Origin: Numida meleagris
Taxonomy: Eukaryota > Chordata > Aves > Galliformes > Numididae
NCBI RefSeq assembly: GCF_002078875.1
Contig: NC_034414.1
Coordinates: 6,516,965 to 6,580,964 of the forward strand
Length of the DNA stretch: 64,000 bases
Direction: 5' to 3'
This document shows positions 1 through 11,600 of this stretch, piece by piece; position 1 is the first letter of the stretch; each line of letters begins with the position of its first letter. The notes under the pieces were generated by a model. It saw nothing but the letters and a program-made list of their open reading frames with translations. It did no database searches and had not been told where the DNA came from. The translations under genes were made by a program, and so were the position numbers.

Positions 1-455
1 TTAAGCAAAAGTTAAATCACACTGCAAGCTGTAGGAAGACTTGTTCTAGAATTACCCAGTGATAAAGACTTGATTAATGAGTTTGAACTGTTACTGTTTA
101 ACAATTTGTAGACTCGTGGCTTTCTTTTTCTTTCTTTCTTTCTTTTTCTTTTTCTTTTTTTTTTTTTTTTTTTGCTTTGGATTTCTATGCTACACTAGTT
201 CGCCATGTAGCAATTGCACTGTGCAATATTACAATATGAGGACTGGGAAAATTTTTTATGGATGTAATGTCTCTTACAGTTTGCGATAGTAATTCTTTCT
301 AGTTCTCAGTGATTTAAATGTGACCAAGCCTTCTGTACTTTGTCACAAAAAGCGGGTTTTCCAGGTGACTATTTTGGTGAGTGTCAAAATAAGAATTTAT
401 GGTGTATTACTGTCGAGATTCACTTTGAATTAAAATATATATTGCAGCAGATGCG
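1..455 (+). other. Candidate 3' UTR end and poly(A) site of the upstream gene (HIPK3 by synteny)
   Basis: This AT-rich stretch has no convincing coding frame. A T/C-rich tract (about 120-173) is followed by unique sequence with features of a conserved 3' UTR. GTGCAATA at 221-228 matches the seed site of the miR-25/32/92 family. ATTAAA at 429-434 is a common variant poly(A) signal, followed within 10-25 nt by CA dinucleotides and then GT-rich sequence at about 455-490, as expected around a cleavage site. In vertebrates the gene upstream of KIAA1549L on the same strand is HIPK3. Assigning this UTR to HIPK3 is inference from synteny, not sequence recognition. It could equally be plain intergenic DNA. 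Confidence 0.35.
120..173. repeat. T-rich / (TTTC)n low-complexity tract
   Basis: An almost pure pyrimidine run of TTTC and TTTTTC units grades into a run of about 20 T. It accounts for the apparent phenylalanine-rich frame here, which is not a gene. Confidence 0.9.
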
Positions 456-1870
456 TTTCGGTGGCTTTCATTTCCTTGTTGTGTTACGTCAGGGCTGTGG
501 GTTGAGGTAAAGGCAATGAGAATTCTCACGTGGGGCTCCAGCTCTTAAATTCTGGTGTAATCATTGAGCCAAGCTTCTCTTCATTTCTGAATGCTGCGGG
601 GCATGGTGCTGCTGGTGGTATTAGCCAGGGGTACTGCACTTGCTGATGGCCATGGCTGTGGAGCACGCTGCTGGCTGTTGCTGTTAGTGCTCTTCCATAC
701 GTGCCACTGGGCTGTGGCAGACAAGTAGGAATAAGTAATCTTCCTCTCAGCTGCCTTTAAGATCACCACCACTGGTTCAAAGCGTGGAGATCTTTTTTCC
801 TGTCAATAACTGCACAGGACCAATCTATACTGCCATTGCAATAGCATTCATTCAAGGAAAATCAGAGCCAGTGAAGTTTGTCACATGCTGCGGAAGTGTA
901 GTAGGACAATGCTTTGTTTTATCAATGAATTAGCTTTGGTTTTCAGTTGGAGAGATGGTCGGAAGCAACAGAGGAGCTACTGTTCCCTATCACTCACAAA
1001 ACAGTACAGACATGATGGTAGATTCGCATTAATCAGTGCAACTCAGACATACAGTAATTTCCACTCCTATAGTGATTTAAGGTAGCATTCGTCAAAGTAT
1101 GGATACGGCACTGCTGCTCCCCAACACTCCCTATTGGTGGAATGTTCCACCCGTATCCTGCATGTTTCAGAGCTCTGGGGGATGCTGGAGAAATGCTGTA
1201 GCATTTCTGCCTCTGTTCCCACAGTGAGCGATACTATTGCTTGCCTGGCCAGCCTGAATTAGATCCTGCTGTGTGGGGAGGCACGGTACATTGTAGGTAA
1301 GGCTTGGTGGGGACCCATATTCTCCTTCCCTTCAGCAAGGTCTGTTTTATCTTTCAGTAGAGCTGTGCACGTGCTTCGAGCAGACTCAGGTAGTTCTAAA
1401 TGCATCTGTCTTGGGGAACAGCGTTAACTATTCTTCAGTAGAAAGCCACGAGGCTGGGTTTTGCTTGTCATTTCAGCCAGCGTTGTTCACGTCAACCTAC
1501 AGCTCAACAAACAGTGTCCTTGGCCAACGAGGGCAGATGGGCGGTGGCACAGGGCCTCTTCATTCTCCGCCCGTGAGATCCCCACGGGCTGAAGTCACCC
1601 AGGGACAATGGGAAAGGTGGGCTCAGGAAGCAGTTAGCTGCAGTCATTGTGTAAATTTTTACCAGCTGTAAGCAGTTCTGTCCTAATGTCGCTCTGCAAA
1701 ACACCTGTTTTGAGTCTTTTTACACCAATACATCTGCTAGGGAAAGCGTTATATATATATAACATGTACTTATACACACGTAATATACAATGGAAAACTA
1801 AGGGACGGCTCTATTTCTAATGATTAAAAAAGGAAAAAAAGACTTAATGAGGGATTTATCTACGGCGATT
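456..1870. other. Intergenic sequence, no gene seen
   Basis: No splice-linked coding signal, RNA gene or recognisable transposon was found. Only short chance frames are present. A short (TA)n run lies at about 1751-1761. Base composition is ordinary until GC content rises sharply at about 1870. Confidence 0.6.
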
Positions 1871-2250
1871 TTGTTACGACAAAAGCAAGGATGTGAAGGG
1901 AACGGGTTTCAGGGGCGAGACAACGCACGGGGCGAGCTGCCGCCGCCAGGGGGCACCAAGGCGTCGGGCCGCCCCGCAGCGCCAGCCGCCCGCTTTACTA
2001 TCCGCCGCGGAACTGCCATCTTTCCTTTGTGATAACCCTTCGCAGTCGCCGCGCGGAAGCGAATGTAGCACGGAACGCATTGGCGGGGCGAGGGAAGAGC
2101 AAGCAGAACGGCACAAACGGGGCGGATCAGCGCGGGCAGCTTCGCCCCGCGCCGGGCTCGGGAGCCGCAGCCCGTGACGCCTCGCGGCCGTCGGGGGTGT
2201 CCCGGCGGCACCGCCCCGCCGCGCGCTGCCCGCCCCTCGCGCTCGGCAGC

Positions 2251-2280
2251 CGCCGTGCAGCATCGTGCAGCGCCGTGCAG
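2251..2280 (+). repeat. 10-bp tandem repeat in the 5' UTR/core promoter, three units
   Basis: Units CGCCGTGCAG, CATCGTGCAG and CGCCGTGCAG follow each other directly, and a degenerate fourth start (CGCAGGG) follows. It lies just upstream of the probable 5' UTR uORFs. Confidence 0.85.
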
Positions 2281-2299
2281 CGCAGGGCGCGCGGTGTGG

Positions 2300-2347
2300 A
2301 TGAAGCTTCCCGCCTCCCGCCCGCGGCCGGAGTGCTCGCGCCGCTGA
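2300..2347 (+). promoter_or_regulatory. Upstream ORF 1 (15 codons) in the probable 5' UTR
   Basis: An ATG at 2300 opens a 15-codon frame closed by TGA at 2345-2347, before the main ATG at 2478. The -3 base is a purine (G). It is an uORF only if transcription starts upstream of it. A minimal start-stop element (ATGTAG, 2063-2068) lies further upstream. Confidence 0.45.
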
Positions 2348-2383
2348 GGGGCAGCGCATCCTGAGGCGTCGGCCGCCGGCACC

Positions 2384-2443
2384 ATGCGGAGCCTCCCGCT
2401 CCTTCTTCTCCTTCTCCTCTTCCCGGTGCAGCCGCTGCTCTAG
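2384..2443 (+). promoter_or_regulatory. Upstream ORF 2 (19 codons), leucine-rich, with a good start context
   Basis: The ATG at 2384 has ACC immediately before it (A at -3), a stronger context than the main ATG at 2478. The frame closes with TAG at 2441-2443. The peptide is Met-Arg-Ser-Leu-Pro followed by seven Leu and then Phe-Pro-Val-Gln-Pro, which looks like a truncated signal peptide. It ends 34 nt before the main start, so reinitiation would be needed for the main frame. The same C/T-rich stretch ends in GTGCAG at 2426-2431 and resembles a 3' splice acceptor. An unannotated upstream exon could therefore join at 2432, and the main frame is open across this point. Confidence 0.5.
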
Positions 2444-2477
2444 AGCTCGGTGCGGCGGGGCCGAGCGAGGCGCGGGG

Positions 2478-2628
2478 ATGCTGCGGCGGGCGGAGGGCGG
2501 CGGGGCTCGGCCCGCGGGGCCCCGCTCCGCTCCCGGCTCCCCGCGCCGGGCCCCGGCCGCCGCGCTGCTGCCTCCGCTGCTGCTGGTCGCCATCGTCGCT
2601 CTCGCCCCAGGCGCCCGCGCGGACAGGG
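2478..2628 (+). CDS. KIAA1549L: KIAA1549L exon 1: start codon and signal peptide
   Basis: The exon encodes residues 1-50 plus one base. The N-terminus is Arg/Gly/Pro-rich, then comes a hydrophobic core ([13 protein letters not shown]) and a small-residue cleavage region (APGARADR), as in a secretory signal peptide. The donor at 2629 reads GTAAGG and leaves phase 1, matching exon 2. This ATG was chosen because it is the first in-frame ATG of a frame leading directly into a signal peptide and a good donor. The frame is open further upstream with no closer in-frame stop, so an N-terminal extension from an upstream exon is possible. The start context is modest (G at -3). Confidence 0.75.
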
Positions 2629-5600
2629 GTAAGGAGCCGAGGCCGGGCGGGGGATGCTGCGCTGCGCGGGGAGCGGCCGTCCCCGTGGGACCGTGGGGCT
2701 GAGGGGCGCGGGAGGGTTCGTGCAGCGGTGCGTGTGAGGCGAGGGGAGCCGGGTGCCGGCGCTGCCCGGCGCTTCCCGCCGCGGTCCGTACCCCGGCCGA
2801 CCTCTGAGGAGGCAACGGCTCCCGCGGGCAGCGGCTGTGTGCGCCCGGAGGCGCCGAGCTCGGTGCTCGGGCTGCGGTGCAGCGTAGGGAGAGGCTGGAC
2901 CCGACACGCGGCCGTGTTTAGGGAGAGAACAGGAGCGTGGTCCGCGCTAGGAGGCTGTTAAGGTGGGGATGTGCGGCGGTGCCGGTTGTGCAGCTGGACC
3001 GAGGGATTTCCTCAGTGTAGGCTGCGCGCTGGCAGAGCGGTGCTCGCGCTCCGTTCCTTGCTCTCCGGTGCTGCGGTTTGATTTATTTCTGCGAGAGCAA
3101 CGGCCCTGTGGTCGGAGGACCGGCTCGTCTTTTACTGTGCTTGACGGTTCGGTCTGCATTTCGCGCGAACTCTTGCTCCGCGTCTGAATTACGAAACGTC
3201 CCCTCGCTCAGAGCAGCCGATCCCCCGTGCCCGCGTTTTAAAAGCCGAGCTGTCGCTGACAATGGGGCGCAGCGCCTCCTCGGACCTCATCACCGGAGCT
3301 AACGCAAGTTGTTCCTTTGCCGTCTCCGTGCCCGTGTGGAGCACGCACCACTGACCCCCGTACCAGTGTCCATTGGTGGGAGATCCATTTGTAGATATCC
3401 CTGTGGGTATCGCATAGCCTTTAGCTTGGGAAGAAAAGGTGGGGAGCGACGCTGGTGCCCACCACAGCCCACAGTGACAGCACGCGCAGCTGGCAGAGTG
3501 AGAATTCCCATCACCCGTGGCATTGCGTGGGGACTGTAGGTGGTCGGGCAGCTGTGCTGAGCTGCTTAATCCATTGCAGTGAACGGGTTTGGGAGCTGCA
3601 GCTGAGATTGCGTGCAGCGCTGTGTTAGTCCTATCCGGTGCTTATTGGTAATTGTTACTGTTGTGGTGCATGAATTGGGATTCGATCAGCACGAAGAGCT
3701 CTGTCCTCCAGCGAGGCAGAGCACATCGATGCTGTCTCCCATTGAAATCAGGGGCAATGTCTCTGGCCAGGATTCATTCAAGAGCACTAATTTTGTCTAA
3801 GGTTAGTTTCTGTACGTTTGTGCAGGCCAGGCTCCATGTGATTCTGGATTTCTTTTAAAAGATTGCGCTTGTATTGATTTCTGTGACTGTTACTGTGATG
3901 TAAATGGCTCCTGCAGCAGATCTGCTGGTCCAAGTGGTGTAAAGTGATGCCTTAAACGATGGGAAGAGCATTTGTCCCACAGCATTTTTAAGACACCTTT
4001 CTCCAAGGGGGAATATTCCTGTCTATGGGAAAATGACATACGTGCAACACGTGGCATCACTCTGCGTGAAGACGAGGTGGGGAACTCAGGGCATGTGGGG
4101 TGAAGCCTTACCTGCTGCTCGTGCTTCAGGAGGCAGATCGCAGGTTACGCAGCTGTGGTAGCAATTCTCCCCTGGGCCTCAGGGAAAATCCAACACAAGG
4201 GAAGAGATCTCCCAGCCAGAAGCTCCCGGCAGGATAAGGTGTGGGGCTCTGGAGGTTGGTTTTCCCATATTTGTGATGCTGAGCCAGACCTTGGTGCTTT
4301 CATCATCAAATACAGAGTGGCTGGATTTCTAGCTGTAGGTGAAAAGCTTGATTTTTAATTTCAGAAATATTTCACGCTTCTTTACTTGAAGACTTACAGC
4401 TCTCCATTTTCCTCTATGTGCCATGTTTGTTTGTTTGGCCTCTACGAATGATAAACTTGTCAGGGAAAGCTCTCTTTCTTCTTGTGTGTTTGCTGAACAC
4501 CAGCACTGTGAGATCTCATCTTAATTAACAGCAATTCCAAACCCAGTGACGCCACCTCCAGCACAGCTCTCGCAGCTGGAGCCTTGGCTGAACAACTTGG
4601 AGAGCGCTTCGTGCCAAGTGCTAAATTGCCACTGCCACCTCCTGTAGCCCACTGGGTCTCGGTGGATGGCAGTGACCTGAGCACACAGCCCAAACTGCAC
4701 CAAAGAAGCAGGATTGGCACATCTGCCTTGTGTGCTTCAGGTGCTGTGTTGCCAGGGGAGGTGCTGCAGAGGTGAGGGCCAGGAGCAGAGTGGGGCGTGG
4801 GGTGCTGCCTGGATCCTCTTCCGTGTGGAGGAAGGTGGTGAGGGTGTGAGAGAGGCAGGATTCTGTTATCCAGCACTGTGAGCCCGGGATTTGATGAAAT
4901 TAGTAATTTCAAGTTGCTCTCTTAGTGTTCTGTCTGATTAGCTCGACAAGAGTAAAATATGTATGGACACTCTGTGAAAGAATGGGCAAATGAACAGTGA
5001 GAAGTTCAATTTCTGACTCTTTATTCAAAACAATATGGGGGTCTTCAGCATGGGCAGAAAGAATCTGGCCTCCAGGAGCACAGAAAAGATGCTTTTTTGG
5101 TGGGTTTGATGGGTGCGTTGGATTTTGGTCAACCGGTCAGGAGTTACCTTGCTCCCGCTACTTCCTTGGATCTGAGTGATTCTCCACATTAGTTTATAAA
5201 AATAACTCTGGCTTTAGCATTTGCTTAGATACAAGGTACTTCAAATTCGTGTGTGCTCAAACAACTGTGATGAAACTGTTCTCATTAGATTACAGGAAGC
5301 AACCTGAATCCTTGGTGAGGTTGAAGGGAGTCCATACGCTGTCTGTACAGAATGCTTACTGCTTGCTGTAGAACAATGGTTAGCAAAGAAGTTCTCAATC
5401 TCATTTTGAACCATGGTCAGTCATGCAGGAATGCAGTGGGTATCTGATGGCCTCTGGTCTTCACTGTGCTGCTCTCTGAACTCTCATGCACCAGCTTGAG
5501 ATCGGGTTGATGAAAAAAGGGAAGGGGAGTGTGAGTAATTTTCTGTTTATGACATTTCCTTAGTCATGTGGGAACGGTTGTTTCTGCTGAAATAAATACT

Positions 5601-8600
5601 GATGATATTTGCATATGAATTTAGGCTTCAACATCCAAACATATCAACATTTCATTAAAAATAATGAGCATTTCAGTGTTTATTTACTGTTTTAACTCCC
5701 TTCTGCAGAGTCTGAGGAAGGAGCTACTATACTTGCTGAACTAATCTGCTCTTTATGTGTAGTGGATCCAAAGGGACGCTGCCTTCCTGCTGGGTACCAC
5801 TGGTAGGCTTTGGACACGGGTCCACCCAGTAGAGATATGCAATTATAGGAAAAACATCTCGCACAAGGACGTGTCTTCCTACAGTACCTTGCTGGTCACG
5901 TCATTGCCTGTTAGTGATATAGCAGTGTTGCTCTTGAGGAGTAACCCAGTTGATTTCTACTGACTTTATTTGCAGTCTTACATGATTTTTCCTCTTCTTT
6001 TTCCCACGTATTCCTCGTGTTCAAACAGTGTAAATATTCCTGCCATACGGTACAGCGTTCAGGTATTACAATCAGGTTTGATACATCAATGGGTGAAGCA
6101 GCAGTAGGTCGGCTCCTGAAATGTCTCTGATTTTCCCTGCATATCTATGTTTTCTTTACAATGACCTAAAAGCCTATAGTTAGTGGTTCTGGCTGCTTCC
6201 TAGGGAATTCTATTGACATGATACACATATGGATCATATGCATTGTCTTCCCAGGTGCTCACACAGTGGTACGGTGACAAAAAATTCCTGAAGGAAGCCA
6301 ATACAGATGAAAATCCATCTGTAGATCAGTTCATTAAAAAGCAGCAGGGCTGTTCTGCATCACTGCGTCAGCGATGTGCTGATTTCATTGCAGTGTCTTC
6401 TACATGCACATGAAGTCTTCAATTAAATTGTGTTTGAGAGGTATGGATTTTGTAAATCCAACCTTGTATATTCACCATCTCGGATAACACGACCATGTTG
6501 TTTTTTAAATCTGTGTGAACTCACAGATGCTAAGATATAGATTTTCTAAGTGTGCAAATCAAGGGAAAGGCTAAACGTTTAAGTGCATGGAAATTAAAAT
6601 GTCAAAAGACACATTCCTAAGAAATGGCAAACAGAGATTGTTGTGTTCATTTTCAGCGATAGCTATAAAACAGTGGAATAACTGAGGCTGATAAAATATG
6701 CTGGCAACCATTGCAGAGATGTCAACAAAAGAGTTGGGAAACTGAAGTTTATCATTGGGAACAGGTTGCTACCAAACAGCTGTTCTTTGTTTTGAAAGGT
6801 ATAAAAATGACTGAGATCATGTTATGTTGCTGGGCACCGAAGTTCTGAAAAGCTGATTGAAAAGAAACCATTTCAGGCTTGCCTAGTTCCTTCTTTGTAC
6901 AGCTTGCTTTTGATCTGAAGAGTAGCTTTGGCTGATGAAGGTATCTGTGCTGAAAGACTGGATTTTTATAGGGGTCGTGGCTGGTTGAGAAAGAGAATGC
7001 ATTTTTACAGTTCTCTATCGCAGTTATGTCTTCAGTGTGTGGTCTTCATGCACTGGCTAGACTTCTTATGGGATGCTGTTTGTGGATCTACAGCTATGAA
7101 GAAAAGCAGTACTTTCCATCCCTTCCCTTTTATTTTCTGTGGCTAATGAGAAACCTATAAAAATCTCTTGGGCTCTTGTTGCATAGCTATTATGAAAATA
7201 CGGAGTGCTTTTCCAACGGAATTTTACTAGCTTGGTAAAAGTTGTTCCTGAAGATGTACAGCATTTCCTCTGGTCCTCTCACATGGACAAGAATAGCGAA
7301 AGTTGGAGGTGGGTGGTTATCAGCTGTAACAAGGCATGTGGAACAGGGGAAAAACTATTAGTAACAGATTTGTGGGTAATGAGGTCAGAAAGGAATCACT
7401 GACAGCTTTGGATTCGTTTCCTGCATATGGTGGAACTAAAGATATCCTATTTTTCAGTGACTGACAGCTCTGGGCAGCTTTTAATAATCTTTAAACTACT
7501 ATGCAATCCTAATTAATTTTTTTTAGTTGTAGTTCACCACAATTATCAGTGAAGGATATTGCTATCATGTTTGGAAATTTTTATCTTATTTCTGTACTGA
7601 ATATGTCCCACTTCATTTGCTGGCCATCTTATCCACCAGACTGAAGAGCTCTGAAGTATCTTTTTCATGCTTAAGTACTCGCACACCGCGATCAAGCCGT
7701 GCCTTTCACTTTGAGTTCTCAGATGGCTCCGTCAAAGGCACATTTTCCACGTTTTTTGTCATTCTCATGAGCCCTTCTTGAAGTGTTGCCGTCTGACATC
7801 CCTCTGGAGCTGCAGCCCCCGGAGCTGGACTGGAATTCCCGGTTCATCAGGATCTGGCGCTAGCATCTGTATCAGGTGTAACACAGTGAACCTAGGCTAC
7901 TCCTGTAGGAGTGTCCACTGATCTGATTATTCCCATCTGCTTGCAAGACATATTGTTTTTAGAGTAAGTCTATACTGCAGACTTTGGTATAGTCAAGAGA
8001 GGCAAGGCTAACAGACCCTGAGGCTACAGTGTTTTTCCTACTTGTGGAAGCGGCAGTTTGCTAAGTAGACCCAACCATTTGTCATTATTCCCCTTCTTAG
8101 ACACTCTTATCCCATGAAACTGGTCCATTTTCCAGAGGTGTATCTGATACGTGGCCGTATCTGCCTGCCTGCTTCGTTATTCACCTCTTTCCCCGTCTGT
8201 CATCTTTCATCAGAGAGGGTTTTTCCTTCCTCCAGGTTACAGATAAGAACGTTGAAGGCTGAGAATTGATCCCCATGGGAGTCCATTAGAAGCACTGCTG
8301 CTCAGTTTAATTGCTCTAAATCTATTGCATATGCACCATATTCATTTTATATTTTATTAATAAAAGTGTGACATACAAAGTCAAATGCCTTATTGAAATC
8401 TCAGGCTATTAGATCAAACTTGCAGTCAGATTTAAAGTGATTCATCGTCCGTAAAAATTTTTTCCTGGATGTTAATTATTCTGTCCTTTTTTTGGTTCTT
8501 CATTAATCAAATCCTTTCCCTACTAATTCAGTCCATCAGCTAGCAGCAATATCAAAATATCCATTGGACAGTACTCATTTGCCTTGTTTAAATGGTACAA

Positions 8601-11600
8601 TAGGATAGAACAAAGATCAATACTGATCTTTGTTTGCTTTGTCTCCTACCATGAGAAATAATGGACAATCACCAATGGGAAAAAAAAGTCTAATTCAAAT
8701 GCTGCTAACAGGGAGAGAGATGAGGGAGGGATGAGGTGGCTTCCATGAACCCCTGCCATTCATCTCTTGAGGAGAAGGAGATGAAGCTCTGTCCAGAGCA
8801 CGTGCTGGAGGGCCTCCCTCTGCCGTTCTTGCCAGAGGTGCTTCAGGAGCTGTTCTTCTCTTCCTGGGAAGGCCTTTGCAAAAATCCTGTCTGTAACCCA
8901 TGGAGAGGTCTACCTTCATGCTGCTCAGTGGGCATGGTGTGAAGCAGCGGGAGGTTGGGACTGAGACAGAACCAACCATCTTACATGGAGATCGGCTGGG
9001 GGTGAACCTTGAGACCAGTCTATCAAGGAAAGTGCTGAAAGCTGTGCCTGTGAATGAGTTTCAGTGATTAGATTAAGGGAGGGGAGGACTGGGGATTAGG
9101 TAAACAGGTGAGGACAAGCTGGGTTGAATAGTTTTTCCAGATACAAGGCTGTCTAATATTTTTTTCTTTGTAAATATTTCAGACAGGAAATGGGATGCTG
9201 GATGAATGGTGTTAAGACTTTATAGCTTGAGTGCACCTAAAGAGGTAGAGTATTACAGCTGTGTTAGAGCTAGACTGCAGAGAAAAATGTGTCAGGCTTT
9301 CAGCGTGCTTAGTGAAACTGCATGATGATGGTGTTCTGCCTGGGGAAATATCAGTTCATCGAGAGACACTGCGAGTAGGGACCCCTGCGATCAGTTCCCA
9401 GGTGCTGCCAAATGGTTTATTATTATTATGTTTAAAATAATTTACCCGTTATCTTTGAGTTATGTAGAAGGCTTCAGATTCACAGCCAGCCACCTTTCAT
9501 TCTTGGGAGCTTGCAGTGTGTTCCTGGCAGAGGAGGTGAAACTGAAGCACAGTGTTCCTGTAGCACAGTCACCGTTAAATAATCTGGGATTCTGAAAAGT
9601 GTCTGGGCGCTTCTTATAGGAGTGTAGCTGGGAGCTGGAGATCTGCTGGTGAAAATTCTGGTCTGGTTGGGGCCAACACTACCACTTGTGTTCACGAGGA
9701 TGAAATCTCAGATATTTTAGCCGCTTTTAGCTTTTTGGATGACTTCTTTTGGCTCCCTTCTTTTTGCGGGGCTCAGCATCCTATGGAGGAGACTGTGTGT
9801 AGAATGTGTCAATACTTCCCTCTTTTTTGTCCTCTAAAAGGCCCTGAGCCAGCCGCTGCAATTAATGAAACTCTGAATACTCAAAGGGAAGTGCGCGTGA
9901 TGCTTATCTGAAATTAGACTATGGTCCTCCAACACACTGCGGATCTCTGGTCCCCATTAGATGGGCTGTCTGTGTGGCGTGTGTTTGGTTGAAAAGCCAA
10001 TAGCTCATTTTAAAAATCAGTGATGAATTAAAAGTAATAGATAGTGGTAACAGGACTGAGATAATAATGTATAGAATATTCAAATTATATCAGATATATT
10101 AATGTATCCAATACTTCCAATATAATGCAGATAATTAAAATTACCACAGAGAGATAATCTTACAGGAAGATATTCTGGGAATGCAATTTGTTTTCAACAG
10201 CATTAACTATAGGCTGAGTTAATGTAGTGTATGATACAGAGCCTGAGTAGGATGAATTTCTGTGGCTATTGTTACAACTGTCTAAACACAGAAATCTAAA
10301 ATTTTCTTTTTAGGCAATCTTTGCTGAAATCAGTGCTGCCTACTTGTGCACACAGGAAGTTTCTCAACATCTGTGAGATCTGTGGCTTGGACAGGTACGC
10401 TGTTTGCTGGGTAAAAACTGGCTGGATGGCGAGGCCCAGAGCGTGGTCGCCAATGGAGTTAAATCCAGCTGGCGACCAGTCACAAGTGGTGTTCCCCAGG
10501 GGTCGGTATTGAGGCCCATCCTGCTTAATATTATTATTAATGATTTGGATGTGAGAATTGAGTGCACCCTCAGTAAGTTTTCAGATGACACCAAGCTGGG
10601 GGGAAATGTCAATCTCCCTAAGGGTAGGAAGGTCCTACAGAGGAACCTGGGCAGGCTGAATGGATGAGCTGAAGCTAATGGGATGTAGTCCAAACAAGAC
10701 CAAGTTTTGGGTCCTCCACTTTGGCCACAACAACCCCATGCAACGCTACAGGCTTGGGGCAGAGTGGCTGGCAAACTGTGTAGAGAAAAAGGATCAGGGG
10801 ACGTCAGTCAAGTGTTGACCAAACATGAGCCAGCAGTGAGCCCAGGTGGTCAAGAAGGCCAACAGCATCCTTGGCTGGTATCAGAAATAGTGCAGGCTGC
10901 CCAGGGAGGTGGTGGAGTCGCCAACTCTGCAGGTGTTTAATGAAAGGGCAGATGTAGTACTTAGGGACATGGTTTAGTGGGCAGTATTGGTGGTAGGTGG
11001 TTGGTTGGCGTAGATGATCTTAGAGATCTTTTCCAAATTTAATGATTCTATGATCTCCAGCGTGTGAGCTCTGATCTGCCAGCTGCATCTGAAGCATGGG
11101 TTATTTCTCCTGTGGAATTCCAACTGAGTTTATTGATGTAGCTGGGAGAGGCATCTTCAGAAGTGGGAAAAGTGTTACTTGCTTGAACTGCACTCATAGC
11201 CAAGGAGATGGGCTGAATTGCTATGGAGGGTGTTGAAGAAATACATACAGGATGACACTGATGCTCTCCTGAAGTGCACGCTTACACAAATGAAGGTGCA
11301 CAATAAATTGTACAGTCATCTGTTGAGCCCTTCAGTGACTAGGACAATGCAAATAAGTTACAGTTAGGAACAGCTGAAGCTAAATAATGGTGATGCAGTA
11401 TTCAAGTTACCTATGAGAAGCGGAAATGCTGAGTCATGGCCTGAACCAGTGATGGAGCACCTGGTGGTAAGGCAGGGCCAACCCAGAGCAGCTCAGGTGC
11501 AAGCAATTCACTTGAGTGACCAGAAGGGGTGGAGCCAGGATTTTTTTTTTTTTTTTTTTAATCTGTGGCTGCTGCATTTGAGCCGATTCTCACTTGCTGC

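Larger units (their letters stand above)
1870..2900 (+). promoter_or_regulatory. KIAA1549L: CpG-island promoter of KIAA1549L
   Basis: GC content and CpG density jump abruptly at about 1870 and fall again after about 2900, spanning the first coding exon. No TATA box is evident, as is usual for CpG-island promoters. Readable motifs include a YY1-type GCCATCTT at 2015-2022, an inverted CCAAT box (ATTGG) at 2079-2083 directly followed by a GC-box-like GGCGGGGCG, a GGAAG (ETS-type) motif near 2055, and many CCGCC/GGCGG Sp1-like words. The transcription start cannot be fixed from sequence, but the motif cluster suggests one or more starts between about 2100 and 2350. Long frames on both strands here are an effect of high GC. 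Confidence 0.8.

Noticed and set aside
77..289. Phenylalanine-rich 70-codon frame near the left edge
   Set aside because: Produced by the T/C-rich tract at 120-173. No coding evidence.
1874..2815. 313-codon minus-strand open frame across the CpG island
   Set aside because: Very high GC removes stop codons on all frames. The translation is low-complexity Arg/Ala/Pro/Gly and overlaps the signal-peptide exon. No splice or domain support.
4460..4912. 150-codon minus-strand frame in intron 1
   Set aside because: Length is within chance expectation and the composition is that of a locally GC-richer intron. No recognisable motif.
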